Below, one piece after another: positions 25,601 to 35,689 of a DNA stretch of 64,000 nucleotides (within the stretch, counting starts at the first letter, position 1; each line of letters opens with the position of its first letter). The position numbers were made by a program, and so were the translations under genes. The notes under the pieces are model-generated. The model worked only from the letters and a program-made list of their open reading frames with translations. It searched no databases and was not told the DNA's origin. Source of the stretch: Notospermus geniculatus (Eukaryota > Nemertea > Pilidiophora > Heteronemertea > Lineidae); NCBI GenBank assembly GCA_002633025.1, contig NMRB01000039.1:261414-325413 (forward strand), given 5' to 3'.

Positions 25601-26205
25601 CAAGAACTGCTATAGGGACATTGATCGTTACTTTTCGAGACTTTTAACAGTATGGTTATGCACTTTGTAAGTATCTCGATGATGACAAAAGCGACCAAAG
25701 GTCTTTACCAAGGTCTTTACCATGTGGGCTTAATCCATCATTATTGTGATGATATTCATCCACGATATGGATGGGCCTGTATGACTTGCTTCATATTTGC
25801 AACGTTCTAAAAGTGAAACATGATCGAGCTCTGAAATCATGATGAAATGCATCGGCAAAATGTTGTTGAAAAGTTAAAGAATTGATGAGATATTCGCTCC
25901 AGTGGTTCAGAACCCATGGCGCAGTGAGAAATACCTGCAGACTAAGGCAGCATGGAAAATCTTTGTTTTTTTTCTGCTAACTCCCATACGGCAAGCTGTC
26001 AGTTAAGACACAGGAAACTTGCATACATTATTCTTCTTCTTGATGTTGCGAAACAATTGGATGGGTGAATGTGATACCCCGTTACTGGAGTTAGGGGGAG
26101 TCAACTTTGCCAGCGGTGGAATTTGAGAATCTCGGCGCATTAGTGGGAAATTTGTCGATGCCATGTTTACTGTCAGTTTTCGAGCTTGAGTAGGTTGAGT
26201 TTTCA

Positions 26206-26905
26206 CGACAGCTATAAGCTGCTGGATGACAGTTCTGTGACGAGAGGTGCCGAGCGGTAAGTGACAGGATACACGTGGGATGTCAATTCTATCTGGGGCG
26301 AGTGGGTGAGACGGCCAATCGCGACCTGCGGCGACCGAGGTTCCCGGCTTACCTATTCGGATATTTTCGCAGCGCAGCGCTCTCGAACACTAAACAACTT
26401 TGCTGGCAGTTCGCAAGGGTCATTATCCAATCGCACAACCAAGGAGTAAGACTTGACGTTCAATTAGATAGAATAATATATTTATCATACGCTTTCATCA
26501 ATAGAGTCAGGACCTCGTGACGTGCATCAACGCTGCAGCCAAGATTCCCATTCATTGCTACCACAACAGACCTTTATTAAATTTACCAATTTGCCGTAAT
26601 CGGATTATCAACAAGAAAAAATTGAGTAAACATAGTCGGTCTCAATTCCTCGGAAGCATACAGCAATTTCTTGTAAGGGATATTGTCGGTTTCATTAAAC
26701 AGTGAGGAAGTAGAGGACGCTGTTGATTTTGCGATCGAACTTTGAATTCGTGATGGCATAATGGAGAGCAAGGGTTTTTAAATCGAATCTGCGGCTGCCC
26801 AAAACCTCCACGAGTGATAATCAGATTTTGGATAACTTTACTTTAATGAACAGACGGTAGAAGTGATTTTTCGATTTCTACATTAATTGACGAGTTTGTT
26901 TACAG
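26206..26905 (+). promoter_or_regulatory. Possible Alx promoter, 5' UTR exon and first intron
   Basis: Two strong splice-like sites bracket this interval: a donor GAGCG|GTAAGTGAC (intron from 26257) and an acceptor TTTGTTTACAG (ending 26905), 17 bases before the Alx ATG. A TATAAG word lies at about 26210 and a CCAATCG word at about 26315. This suggests a short non-coding first exon ending at 26256 joined to the exon that starts at 26906. It is inference: no transcript evidence is available and the CCAAT word would then lie inside the intron. Confidence 0.35.
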
Positions 26906-26922
26906 AAATAAAAACTGTCGCC

Positions 26923-27124
26923 ATGACTACGGCTGGGCCATTTTATATCAAACAGGAGAAGGATTGTTTGATGGATTCGCGTGGTGTTGACCCCCTTCGA
27001 GGGTCCCTAGACAATGGACTAATGGTGACCACCCCTCGCGGACCTCAGCCTCCGATAAGTCAACATTCAATTGACGAAATTCTCGGTACCAGGAAGCCTC
27101 CTGTACAAATCCCAAATGGACAGG
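26923..27124 (+). CDS. alx1: Alx-type homeobox gene, first coding exon
   Basis: It encodes 67 residues from an ATG in good context (GTCGCCATGAC) and ends at CAGG|GTAAGT with one base of a split codon. The peptide starts MTTAGPFYIKQEKD and contains HSIDEILG, an octapeptide-like (eh1-type) motif that in paired-class proteins can recruit Groucho co-repressors (family knowledge). The exon is assigned to the homeobox gene downstream because its single overhanging G and the two leading bases (CA) of the homeodomain exon make an exact codon (Ala) in the open frame. The intron to that exon is about 7.4 kb. The symbol rests on the homeodomain exon, not on this one. Alx4 is the alternative, since the two are neighbouring paralogues in echinoderms. 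Confidence 0.75.
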
Positions 27125-28257
27125 GTAAGTTGATTGATTTGACTGATTTCATCACATTTCTCAGAAGCCAAAATCTAACTCAAGAGATAAATGAAATTGC
27201 TCGTCTTATATATTTTTGATGAAAAACATACCCCAGCAAATTTTGCACGAACAAATTCTTACGAGTTCAAAAGTCGATAAGTGCCGCCGTCCTGCGGTTG
27301 CATTTATGTTCGAACATATTATGCCCTGTGGCACGAAAAAAAATTTAAACTACTCCTGAGGTTTAGCCAACGGTAAGAAATTGTAGATGCCCCCAAGTGC
27401 AAAAAGTTGCTTTTGAAAATTAACGAACTCGTGTGTTTTTTTCCGTTTGACCACAATCTGATTTCAAGCGATAATAAAATTAAAAAAATAATTTGTGTAC
27501 CATCCACTGTAATCATTGGCAATGTTTAAGATTCTAAACTGCCTTGGTTACTATCAACATTTTCACTGGAAACGCAATGTACCCTCTTTTTTGCTTCAGG
27601 GGTCTTATAACAATAATTCGCTGTATGGGTATATATTTGGGACCGGTCGAAAATGAGGCAAAATTATTTTGGCCCTGTATTCATTTCTAAGTTTGAGGCA
27701 TTTTGAAATACGCCGTCGGTCATTTGTTGTGTGACCAACACTCGTCGGGTGTACGTCTCAACAAACTCGGCACAACGCCTCGGATTTGGGCCTCATTTTC
27801 AGTACACGGCTCCTGGCTGCACAACCAAATGACTCCGTTGTATCATGGTTTGAACAATGTTACCCCTCGTTGGCAGTAAATAAACTTCGATAGTAGGAGG
27901 GCATCATTTTCGATAAACAATAATTTTAGCCGGCTTGCAGATGCACACTGAATGACAAACATTTATTGCTAAGAATCCAGCCTAAGGTGCAGGCAATTAT
28001 AAATTACACGTCTGCGGATGTCGGTTTATAAATATTTGTCACGTTAGGACCTTGTTAGTCTGTTAGTAATACTAATAAACAGGACTAAAGGTGTTGAGGT
28101 ATATCAATCATTTGGTTGCTGTGAACCGAGTGGGCATGTCCATCATTCTCAAGTGAACAGGTCCTTCATGTCCTCGGTAGGACTTCGATATCAAATACCC
28201 CCATAGTTCTAAAAATGTAGCCGAAAGATAAAAGCACATTTTGCCCCCCCCCCCAAA

Positions 28258-28368
28258 NNNNNNNNNNNNNNNNNNNNNNNNNNNNNNNNNNNNNNNNNNN
28301 NNNNNNNNNNNNNNNNNNNNNNNNNNNNNNNNNNNNNNNNNNNNNNNNNNNNNNNNNNNNNNNNNNNN
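28258..28368. other. Assembly gap (run of N)
   Basis: A run of about 111 N directly after a C homopolymer (CCCCCCCCCCC). The homopolymer probably stopped the read or assembly here. Confidence 0.95.
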
Positions 28369-28431
28369 AGGCCTATACACCTCCTCGCTATAAAAATCAT
28401 CATAATGTTCAAAGTTGAGGTATGATAAAAT

Positions 28432-28570
28432 AAATATTTCACGTCAAGCCATGAAATAATGGAAATTATTCGTCAGGTCAAAAAATTATTTCCCTCGGCT
28501 TCGCCTCGGGAAATAATTTTTTGACCTGACGAATAATTTCCATTATTTCATGGCTTGACGTGAAATATTT
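28432..28570. mobile_element. 139-bp foldback element with almost perfect arms
   Basis: Starts AAATATTTCACGTCAAGCC and ends with its exact complement, GGCTTGACGTGAAATATTT. The arms pair over about 60 bases each around the small loop CCCTCGGCTTCGCCTCGGG, itself a hairpin. No mismatch was seen in the outer arms, which suggests recent insertion or gene conversion between arms. Confidence 0.85.
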
Positions 28571-29666
28571 ATATATTCTTTTAATTGACGAAAACGTAAG
28601 ACCTAATGAGTAACTGACTGCGTGTTTGAGAAATAGTACTATGTGCACATGATGTTGAAGCACATCAAATCAAATACAACCAAAATTCGACTACTAAGTA
28701 GTATAAAGCAAAAATTCGGCAAGCAAATTTAGACTGGCAATATGGGATTGTATACTACGTAAAATAGAGAATCAAATTTTTCATCTTTTACACTTAATTA
28801 CTTGGCGTAGGATCTTAGAAGACCAAAAGCATTTTAGTACGTATTTGCAATGTACACTAACTTGTTTGAAACGCTTCTCATAAATAGGAATAGTTTAGGG
28901 GCGAATTCATAAAAGGAATTAAGCTCGAGCAGCGTTTAAATATTTTTTAAAATTTCAAAAGTGCAAAGCATTGGTAGCAGGTTGTGACGTCATTGGGCCG
29001 TTTGTGGGCATGAGCAGTTGGCTTAGTTCTAAAGGTCATTTCCTTTTCCTCTTTATTTTCCCCTTCCTGCAGCGACCGAATCCAATACCCCTGAGAATAA
29101 TATCACCCTTCAGAAACCAACAAATGGCGAGCACTTGCACACCACTAAATAGTATCCTCAATTTCAGAAATATTTTCAAGTAAAGGAAATAAAAAATGTA
29201 AACTTCCGTGCACCTGGCTTCTCGGCAGCCAGTCGGACCGGTCGGAAGTGGTGCAGTTACCTGTTTTCGAGAGTCAAATTCCCACCACATCCTCTACAAT
29301 CGCCGACAACAACACCATTACATTCTAATTAGAAGCCACAATCTGCGTGAATTCTGTTTTCCGACGATGACTACGGGTATTGAAACTTGTTTTTTTATGC
29401 CCGAACTTATGGGAGGAATGATTTCAATGTGTTTATCAAAAATATTGAACAAACGAAGCTATGTCAAAATGGGCTTTTTCCTAAATCGATGCAGATGCAA
29501 TGTTGTGGGTAATCATCAGTGAAAAAGTAGGTGATTTTTAACATTTTAGGACAATCTCATGTATTATCCATACGTTTCTTTCTATAATTATGATACATTA
29601 TTTTCTGAATGGAAATCTTAATTTTTATTCAAAATAAACCTACATTAATACATAACCTTATTATTA

Positions 29667-30353
29667 GTGAGGTTTCGCAAATTTGACGAAAGACGAAGTA
29701 CGAAATACGAAGGTTCAACTTAATTTCCAGGACCTGATGTATCTCTGTAGATGGTTGGTACCACAAATATCCCTGCTGCCAATGCGTCATTTAGCATAAC
29801 ATGTAAGACCGAGAGAGTATTTAGTGCATCTTGAATATTTAAATTTCCACTTCGTCTACGAAGTGGAAACGAAAGATAAATTTCAAAGTTTAATATACAC
29901 CGTAACTCTATCGGTCTAACGCCATTTGCTAAAAGACGCTCTTGCAGCTACCAACCATCTCCTGAAAGTACATTTCGTCATGGAAATGAAGTCCAATTTC
30001 GTATTTCGTACTTCTTGTTTCGTCACATTTGCGAAACCTCGATATTTCGCAAATCTGACGAAACACGAAGTGCGAAATACGAAATTGGACTTCATTTCCA
30101 TGTCAGGAGATGGTTGGTACCACAAATATCGCCTGCTGCAAGAGCGTCTTTTAGCGTCGGAAGTTAGATCGATAGAGATCGGTGTATATAATATACACCG
30201 TAACTCTATCGGTCCTACGTCATACGCTAAAAGACGCTCTTGCAGCAGGTGATATTTGTGGTACCATCCATCTCCCGAAATACATTAGATTATGAAAATG
30301 AAGTTCTATTTCTATTTCGTACTTTGTGTTTCGTCAGGTTTGCGAAACCTCAC
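29667..30353. mobile_element. 687-bp non-autonomous TIR element with TA target duplication
   Basis: The ends are GTGAGGTTTCGCAAA and TTTGCGAAACCTCAC, each flanked by TA as expected for a TA-targeting (Tc1/mariner-like) insertion. The interior is built of palindromes: one hairpin around 29975-30115 (GAAATGAAGTCCAATTTCGT and complement) and another at about 30129-30265 (GCAAGAGCGTCTTTTAGCGT and complement, with an ATATAATATA centre). The words TACCACAAATAT and TCATTTCC occur several times in both orientations. No transposase is encoded. It looks like nested or concatenated copies of one foldback family. Confidence 0.75.
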
Positions 30354-31845
30354 TAGTGACACGAGTACCCGGACCATTGTTGACTCACTCGCCGGAAAAC
30401 CGAACAACTGATCTCAACGCTCAAACATTTCTTTTTTGTTTTGAGAATGTTAACAAATGTTCCCATGACATAACTGAGGTCATCCTCTGTTGCCAATTAG
30501 CTGAGCAATTTTTCATCTTTTCTTCAATTAAGGATCGTCGGTTAATACTAACTCCGAACACATTTCGCTTAATTCGTTGCCATTGGTTGAGACGAGACTT
30601 TGAACAAAGGACAATTAGGTACAGAATGGATGGGAAATTAACTAATCTACGATTTCCTACCTAAAATAATGAAGTTTGTTACACAGGGGAGCTTTTTGCC
30701 CGAGTTTTTTAAAACAATTACCTGGGAAAATGTTGTAAAGTTGCTGAGTATGTTGTTGGAAAGCACGACATTTAGTATAGTGCACTATAATCGTAGGTAA
30801 ACGTGCAATCGTACATCAAAATGATAAAAGATTATATTGTAACTTTTTACTTTTTTTCTCATAAATGCAAATTCAACTTGGAAATCTGGTGCGAATTCTT
30901 AAGCCTGAGATTTGTGCCAAGTAATTTAAAGTGTTCAAAGCATATCACTCAAGACACTCAAGCACTGAGAAAATTAAGAGAAGTTCAATCACGACATTGC
31001 TTCTTGTCAGGATAAGTCGCATTGGGAATGAATCCGCCAAAAATTGAAATAACGATAATTCCATCCGATTTTATTTTCAATCAGTACTACCGAATCACAT
31101 TTCAACCACAAAGTTCTTTTTCCAAGTTAAGAACTTTCTCCAGAAATGGTTAATTTCAATTTTATTTGATTTTGAAAGATTTCTTACTTCAGAAAACCAG
31201 AATATTGATACCGGTATTTAAAAACTACTTCGAAATATCTTTTATCTTTTTCTGGAAGTGAACGATAAAGAAATTAGGAATCATTCACTTTAAAACAATT
31301 ACAATGTTGTGACATAGCGTATTTTTGAGGTTGAACCACGCTCCTTCTGTTTGCTAAGACTCTGGAATATACCTGGATGCAGAAAATTACTTTATGTTAC
31401 TGTGATCAAATAAAAGGCTCTGGTGCTGCTTTTCATTATCTTTAACGACATTATCAAATTATTGTAATTTCAACCGCAGTATTTTCTAATCATAATCTAT
31501 TAGTTAACTCGGCAATGAATACCCCTACCGTTGTGAGTTTTAACTTGCTGAGGCATACAAGGACATGTACATGTTTATCTAATACACACCTTCAGCATGC
31601 ACGACCAACACGGATAAAAATCGTCTCTCTTTAAAGCTGACGGACCAATGTCGGTGTGACTTGTGCCACCCAAAAAAATTCACAGACGTTTAACTAACAG
31701 GTAATTGAACAACTTTGTTGTTAATATATTCAATGATTAAAACATGTCAAAAGTACTTTTTTTATTATGTTTTGTTTTTGGAATGTCAACTCTTTTGTCT
31801 CTGTTGAAATGGCTAGACATTTCTAATGAGCTGATGGTAATAACG

Positions 31846-31884
31846 GTAAAATCACGTTTAACAGGTCATGTTGACAGGTGCCAA
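31846..31884 (-). repeat. Dispersed repeat C, copy 2
   Basis: Reverse complement of 19581-19620 (GTAAAATCACGTTTAACAGG followed by TCATGTTGACAGGTGCC). Confidence 0.6.
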
Positions 31885-32743
31885 CATTGACAGTTCTGCT
31901 CATGGACCCTGTTGATTTGCAGGCTAGAGTCAATGTAATGTAAAGTGGATTTATTGGGAAAAATAAATGTACAGTGATGTAAGGGGCCAAAGCAGAGCAT
32001 TAACGGCCCCTAGAAAAGTGAAACAAATAAATGAATGTTACATGCGTGATGACCAGGCCCACATTTAGTTGCTTAAAAACATCACAATTATTATTTTTCT
32101 ATTACCCTTTGCAAAACATGTGAGAACCATGTAAAAGGAATGATAGGCCTAGGCCTAATCGTTCAAGTTTCGACATTTTTTTACTGCATGTAAGATATGG
32201 GTATGTAAGGTCAGGGCCAAGTGTATTAAAAAAGAGCTCTCCTTGTCCTAGATTGTTTTTGCCATCGTGAATAGGAATTACGACCCAAACATAATACCTG
32301 TACATATGGTATTTTTTCCTGCCCATGTCAGCGGGGAAAATGCCGGAATTTCCCTTCCCTGTGATATATGGTATGTACCGAACTAATTACACAGAACAAT
32401 TATAAAACAAAGCAAGTATTATTTACGAATATAAATTCCTGCACCAAAGGTAGATCAGATAAACCAAGAAACATTCAAATATCAAGGATCTCAGTTGTCG
32501 TGCTCGGCTACAAAAGAAACACGAAGTATTTTATATATCAGTAAAAATAGTTTTTGATATCAGTAATATTCGTAAACAGATAGAAATTCGGTTAAGCAAT
32601 TGTGTCCATGTCGTCTTCAATAAACATCAACCTGGTTCGAATAATGCATCGAAGGCCTGTGTAAGATTGGTGATATTGTGTGTAGGAATTTTATACTAAG
32701 TCACGAGTCGTTGGGTTTGGTTGGTGTCTTTGAGGTTGAGAGG

Positions 32744-32819
32744 ATGGGTGATATTGCAGACGCCGTTATGAAGGCTTGTTTAAGTATGAATCAAGACGAT
32801 ATTATGGGATTCTTTTATG
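32744..32819 (+). CDS. Candidate alternative first coding exon of the Alx gene
   Basis: An open segment of 25 codons begins at an ATG in a good context (GAGAGGATGGG) and runs directly into a consensus donor, ATG|GTGAGTG. The peptide begins MGDIADAVMKACLSMNQDD. The exon leaves exactly one overhanging base (G), the phase required by the homeodomain exon 1.8 kb downstream, and splicing would again make an Ala codon. A TTTATACT word lies about 50 bases upstream. If used, the protein would have an N-terminus lacking HSIDEILG. No homologue of this short peptide is known to me, and a chance ATG-donor pair cannot be excluded. Confidence 0.35.
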
Positions 32820-34066
32820 GTGAGTGCAATTTGATCTTTTACAATTGAATTTTCCCTTGAATTCGAATTCCTTAACTTTTGACTTATGCCTTTTCCATTA
32901 AAAGAAACTTGAATAAGTGAACCTGAAAACGCCTTTTGCGAAGTGAGTTTTTTGGAGGGCTTGCCTTACATGTACTGTGGGTGTAGAAGTGTTATTTCAA
33001 AACGCAAAAGAAGAGTTCAGGCTCTGGCCACGGTATACGACATGAAAACAGTCGGAGATGCGTGTAGATATCCTCTAAAAAGGAATGATGGGCCTCAAAA
33101 TGAGCATCGATTTCTCAAAGGACTGGTCAGAGTGTACGTCTAAACATAGCCGAGTCCAAGATTATGATACCTCCATTTCGACTCAATGCGTGTTGTAAGT
33201 ATTCTATAACCATGATGTTCCCCAATTTATGAAAATGTTGCTGCTGTCGTTTACAAAAATTGGTTTTTCCAAGGTCCACACAGTAGAGAGCCCATCGTTT
33301 CTTCGCTCTTCGTCCATTAAGTGTCGGCTGCCGTCGTTTCTGTGACGCCTGCGATAGAACTACCCACAAGTTATAAACGATTAACGAACACCAACAGATA
33401 AAGCGAAAATTGTTCTTATAATAAGAGAATTAGTTTAATCGCGGGGAGTTATTGATATAGGTTTATTATATTTATAAGTACGAGTCATTTCTGAATGTAA
33501 TAGTTTGATTCGTCTAGGGAAGACTGAGATTGTATCATGGTGACTGCTTGGAACTATATTAATATTGCTCTGTTTAGTGGATACACACTATTTTAACAGC
33601 TGTTTTTTCGCAAAAAAACAACCGCAAAAATTCTCCCTACAGGTTTTTTAATGCCCTTATGGCTAAAAAAGAATGCCAACTTAGTTGCCTTGTATATAAA
33701 GGACAGTTTCAAATTCGAAGACTGTGGAGTGAAATTTCGAAACATAGTTTTTGTACATGTATATGATGGTATCATAACATTATGAAGGAATTCTTACGTC
33801 ATTTAGATGGTCCTTACGCATGAATGTCAATTGGATCACCTATACATCCACGCCCCTGACATGCGTGTAAAATTTCATGTGTCTGTTGCTGTCATCATAA
33901 TCCAAACATAATTTTGTGTCTAGACAACGAACAAGATGTAAAGAACGTACTCCTGAAAAACGCGTCCGCTTCTTTTGTTCCTTGACAGATTAAAATGCAT
34001 AGACCTATCCATTTTCGAAACTAAACTTTAACAATATATACATGTATATACAATCTTTCCTTCCCC

Positions 34067-34380
34067 GGACAGTCTTTCCTGGGATAGTCTTTATTTCACA
34101 TCAGTAGAATCTTTCGTTCCGCAGACAGTTCGTTCTCCGACATGTTTTTCCCGGGAACATTCTTTACTTTCGCACAGTCCAAGTTCGTTTCCCGGACAGT
34201 TTTCCCTTGGATACACTATACTTTCACGGTAGAAAATCTCTCAGTTCCCGGACAATTTTCGCGGGTATATTCTTTACTTTCGCAGTGGAATCTTTCGTTC
34301 CCCGGACGCTTTTCAGGGGACATTCTTCACAGTCTTTCACAGTAGGGTCTTTCATAGATTTTCCTGGGATATTCTTTTTC
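34067..34380. repeat. About 54-bp minisatellite upstream of the homeodomain exon
   Basis: Five to six degenerate units of about 54 bases of the type CCCGGACAGTTTTCC, then GGGATATTCTTTACTTTCGC, then AGTGGAATCTTTCGTT. Because 54 is a multiple of three the array gives an open frame with an 18-residue period (34142-34345), which is not a gene. The array is partly repeated at 34919-35160 as part of the duplication. Confidence 0.8.
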
Positions 34381-34917
34381 ACGTCGGTCAAACACCAAAA
34401 GGGCAAACTGACCGAAGGATATGGTAATAGCGAACGGGTAGCGGTGCTTCCAAACAATACTAATCAAGTTTTATTTGGACAGTGTGTACACATCATCATT
34501 ATCAGTAACGTCTTTGGGGATCAAAATTTATAGTACGGTATTTTCAATAAAATGATCAACATTTTGATTTCCTGTCGTTTCAGCAACCGAAAACCAAACT
34601 CCACGCCAAATGTCAGAAAAGTCAGAATGTGAAAGTCCAGCTTCAAACGAAACATCTTCAACCACTGAACTTTCAGACAGTGGAACTAAACCTGACGCGG
34701 ATGATGACAAGGCAAGTGAGAGTGACAAGTGTACAGACTGTGTAATACAACGAAAGAAACGGCGCAACCGGACTACTTTCACTAGTTTTCAACTCGAGGA
34801 AATGGAACGTGTTTTTCAGAAGACTCACTATCCAGATGTCTATACGCGTGAACAATTAGCGCTGAGGTGTGACCTGACAGAGGCAAGGGTTCAGGTAAGG
34901 ATAACGCCCTCTTAAGA
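34151..34917. repeat. Direct duplication D, copy 1 (0.77 kb, includes Alx exon 2)
   Basis: Repeated at 34919-35689 with an offset of 768-773 bases. The offset changes because of a small insertion (an extra ACATG) in the second copy. It ends at CCCTCTTAAGA followed by a single N (34918). Differences between copies are confined to the minisatellite and intron; the exon is the same in both. Confidence 0.9.
34584..34894 (+). CDS. alx1: Alx-type homeobox gene, homeodomain exon (copy 1)
   Basis: The exon starts after TGTCGTTTCAG and ends CAG|GTAAGG, with two leading bases of a split codon. It encodes a charged Ser/Asp/Glu/Lys-rich segment ([18 protein letters not shown], then a DADDDK stretch) and then homeodomain positions 1-46: [46 protein letters not shown]. 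The exon ends exactly at the 46/47 boundary, the classical intron position of paired-class homeoboxes, so helix 3 (VWFQNRRAKW in the family) must be in the next exon. The [18 protein letters not shown] stretch is typical of Alx proteins, and the Phe in TSFQLEE and the Met in EEMER fit echinoderm Alx1 in particular. This gene encodes a nuclear transcription factor; in echinoderms Alx1 drives the skeletogenic programme (family knowledge). Alx4 is the alternative. Confidence 0.85.
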
Positions 34918-34918
34918 N

Positions 34919-35689
34919 CCGGGAACATTCTTTACCTTCGCACAGTCCAAGTTCGTTTCCCGGACAGTTTTCCCTTGGATACACTATACTTTCACGGTAG
35001 AAAATCTCTCACTCCCCGGACAATTTTCGCGGGTACATTCTTTACTTTCGCAGTGGAATCTTTCGTTCCCCGGACGCTTTTCAGGGGACATTCTTCACAG
35101 TCTTTCACAGTGGGTCTTTCATAGATTTTCCTGGGATATTCTTTTTCACGTCGGTCAAACACCAAAAGGGCAAACTGACCGAAGGATATGGTAATAGCGA
35201 ACGGGTAGCGGTGCTTCCAAATACATGTAATACTAATCAAGTTTTATTTGGACAGTGTGGACACATCATCATTATCAGTAATGTCTTTGGGGATCAAAAT
35301 TTATAGTACGGTATTTTCAATAAAATGATCAACATTTTGATTTCCTGTCGTTTCAGCAACCGAAAACCAAACTCCACGCCAAATGTCAGAAAAGTCAGAA
35401 TGTGAAAGTCCAGCTTCAAACGAAACATCTTCAACCACTGAACTTTCAGACAGTGGAACTAAACCTGACGCGGATGATGACAAGGCAAGTGAGAGTGACA
35501 AGTGTACAGACTGTGTAATACAACGAAAGAAACGGCGCAACCGGACTACTTTCACTAGTTTTCAACTCGAGGAAATGGAACGTGTTTTTCAGAAGACTCA
35601 CTATCCAGATGTCTATACGCGTGAACAATTAGCGCTGAGGTGTGACCTGACAGAGGCAAGGGTTCAGGTAAGGATAACGCCCTCTTAAG
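34919..35689. repeat. Direct duplication D, copy 2
   Basis: Second copy of 34151-34917. It begins CCGGGAACATTC inside the minisatellite right after the N, and continues past 35689 into unique intron sequence. This copy is contiguous with the downstream intron while copy 1 is contiguous with the upstream one, as expected for two contig ends that overlap but were not merged. Confidence 0.9.
35357..35667 (+). CDS. alx1: Second copy of the Alx homeodomain exon (likely assembly duplicate)
   Basis: Identical in protein sequence to the exon at 34584-34894, with the same acceptor (TTTCAG|CAACC) and donor (CAG|GTAAGG). Both copies cannot be used in one transcript without repeating most of the homeodomain. 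With an N at the copy junction and intron-only differences, the simplest reading is that these are two alleles of one exon. A mutually exclusive exon pair would be the alternative but would be expected to differ in sequence. Confidence 0.7.

Larger units (their letters stand above)
12971..26205. other. Long intergenic region upstream of the Alx gene
   Basis: About 13 kb in which no gene could be supported. It contains the elements described at 14795-14880, 17448-17566, 18276-18358 and 19581-19620, a C-run at about 14469-14483, and two AGATGGCGC words at about 18.9 and 19.2 kb. Open frames of up to 112 codons (for example 23002-23340 on the minus strand) have no known motif. Weakly coding-like starts are mentioned in the findings. 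Distal regulatory DNA of the Alx gene could lie here but nothing specific identifies it. Confidence 0.4.
27125..34066. other. Large Alx intron region before the homeodomain exon
   Basis: About 7 kb of AT-rich sequence carrying a gap (28258-28368), a perfect hairpin (28432-28570), a composite TIR element (29667-30353), dispersed repeat C copy 2 and the candidate alternative first exon (32744-32819). No other coding exon was recognised. Confidence 0.5.

Noticed and set aside
34142-34345. 67-codon frame with repeated Phe-rich motifs
   Set aside because: It is the translation of the 54-bp minisatellite, whose period is a multiple of three.
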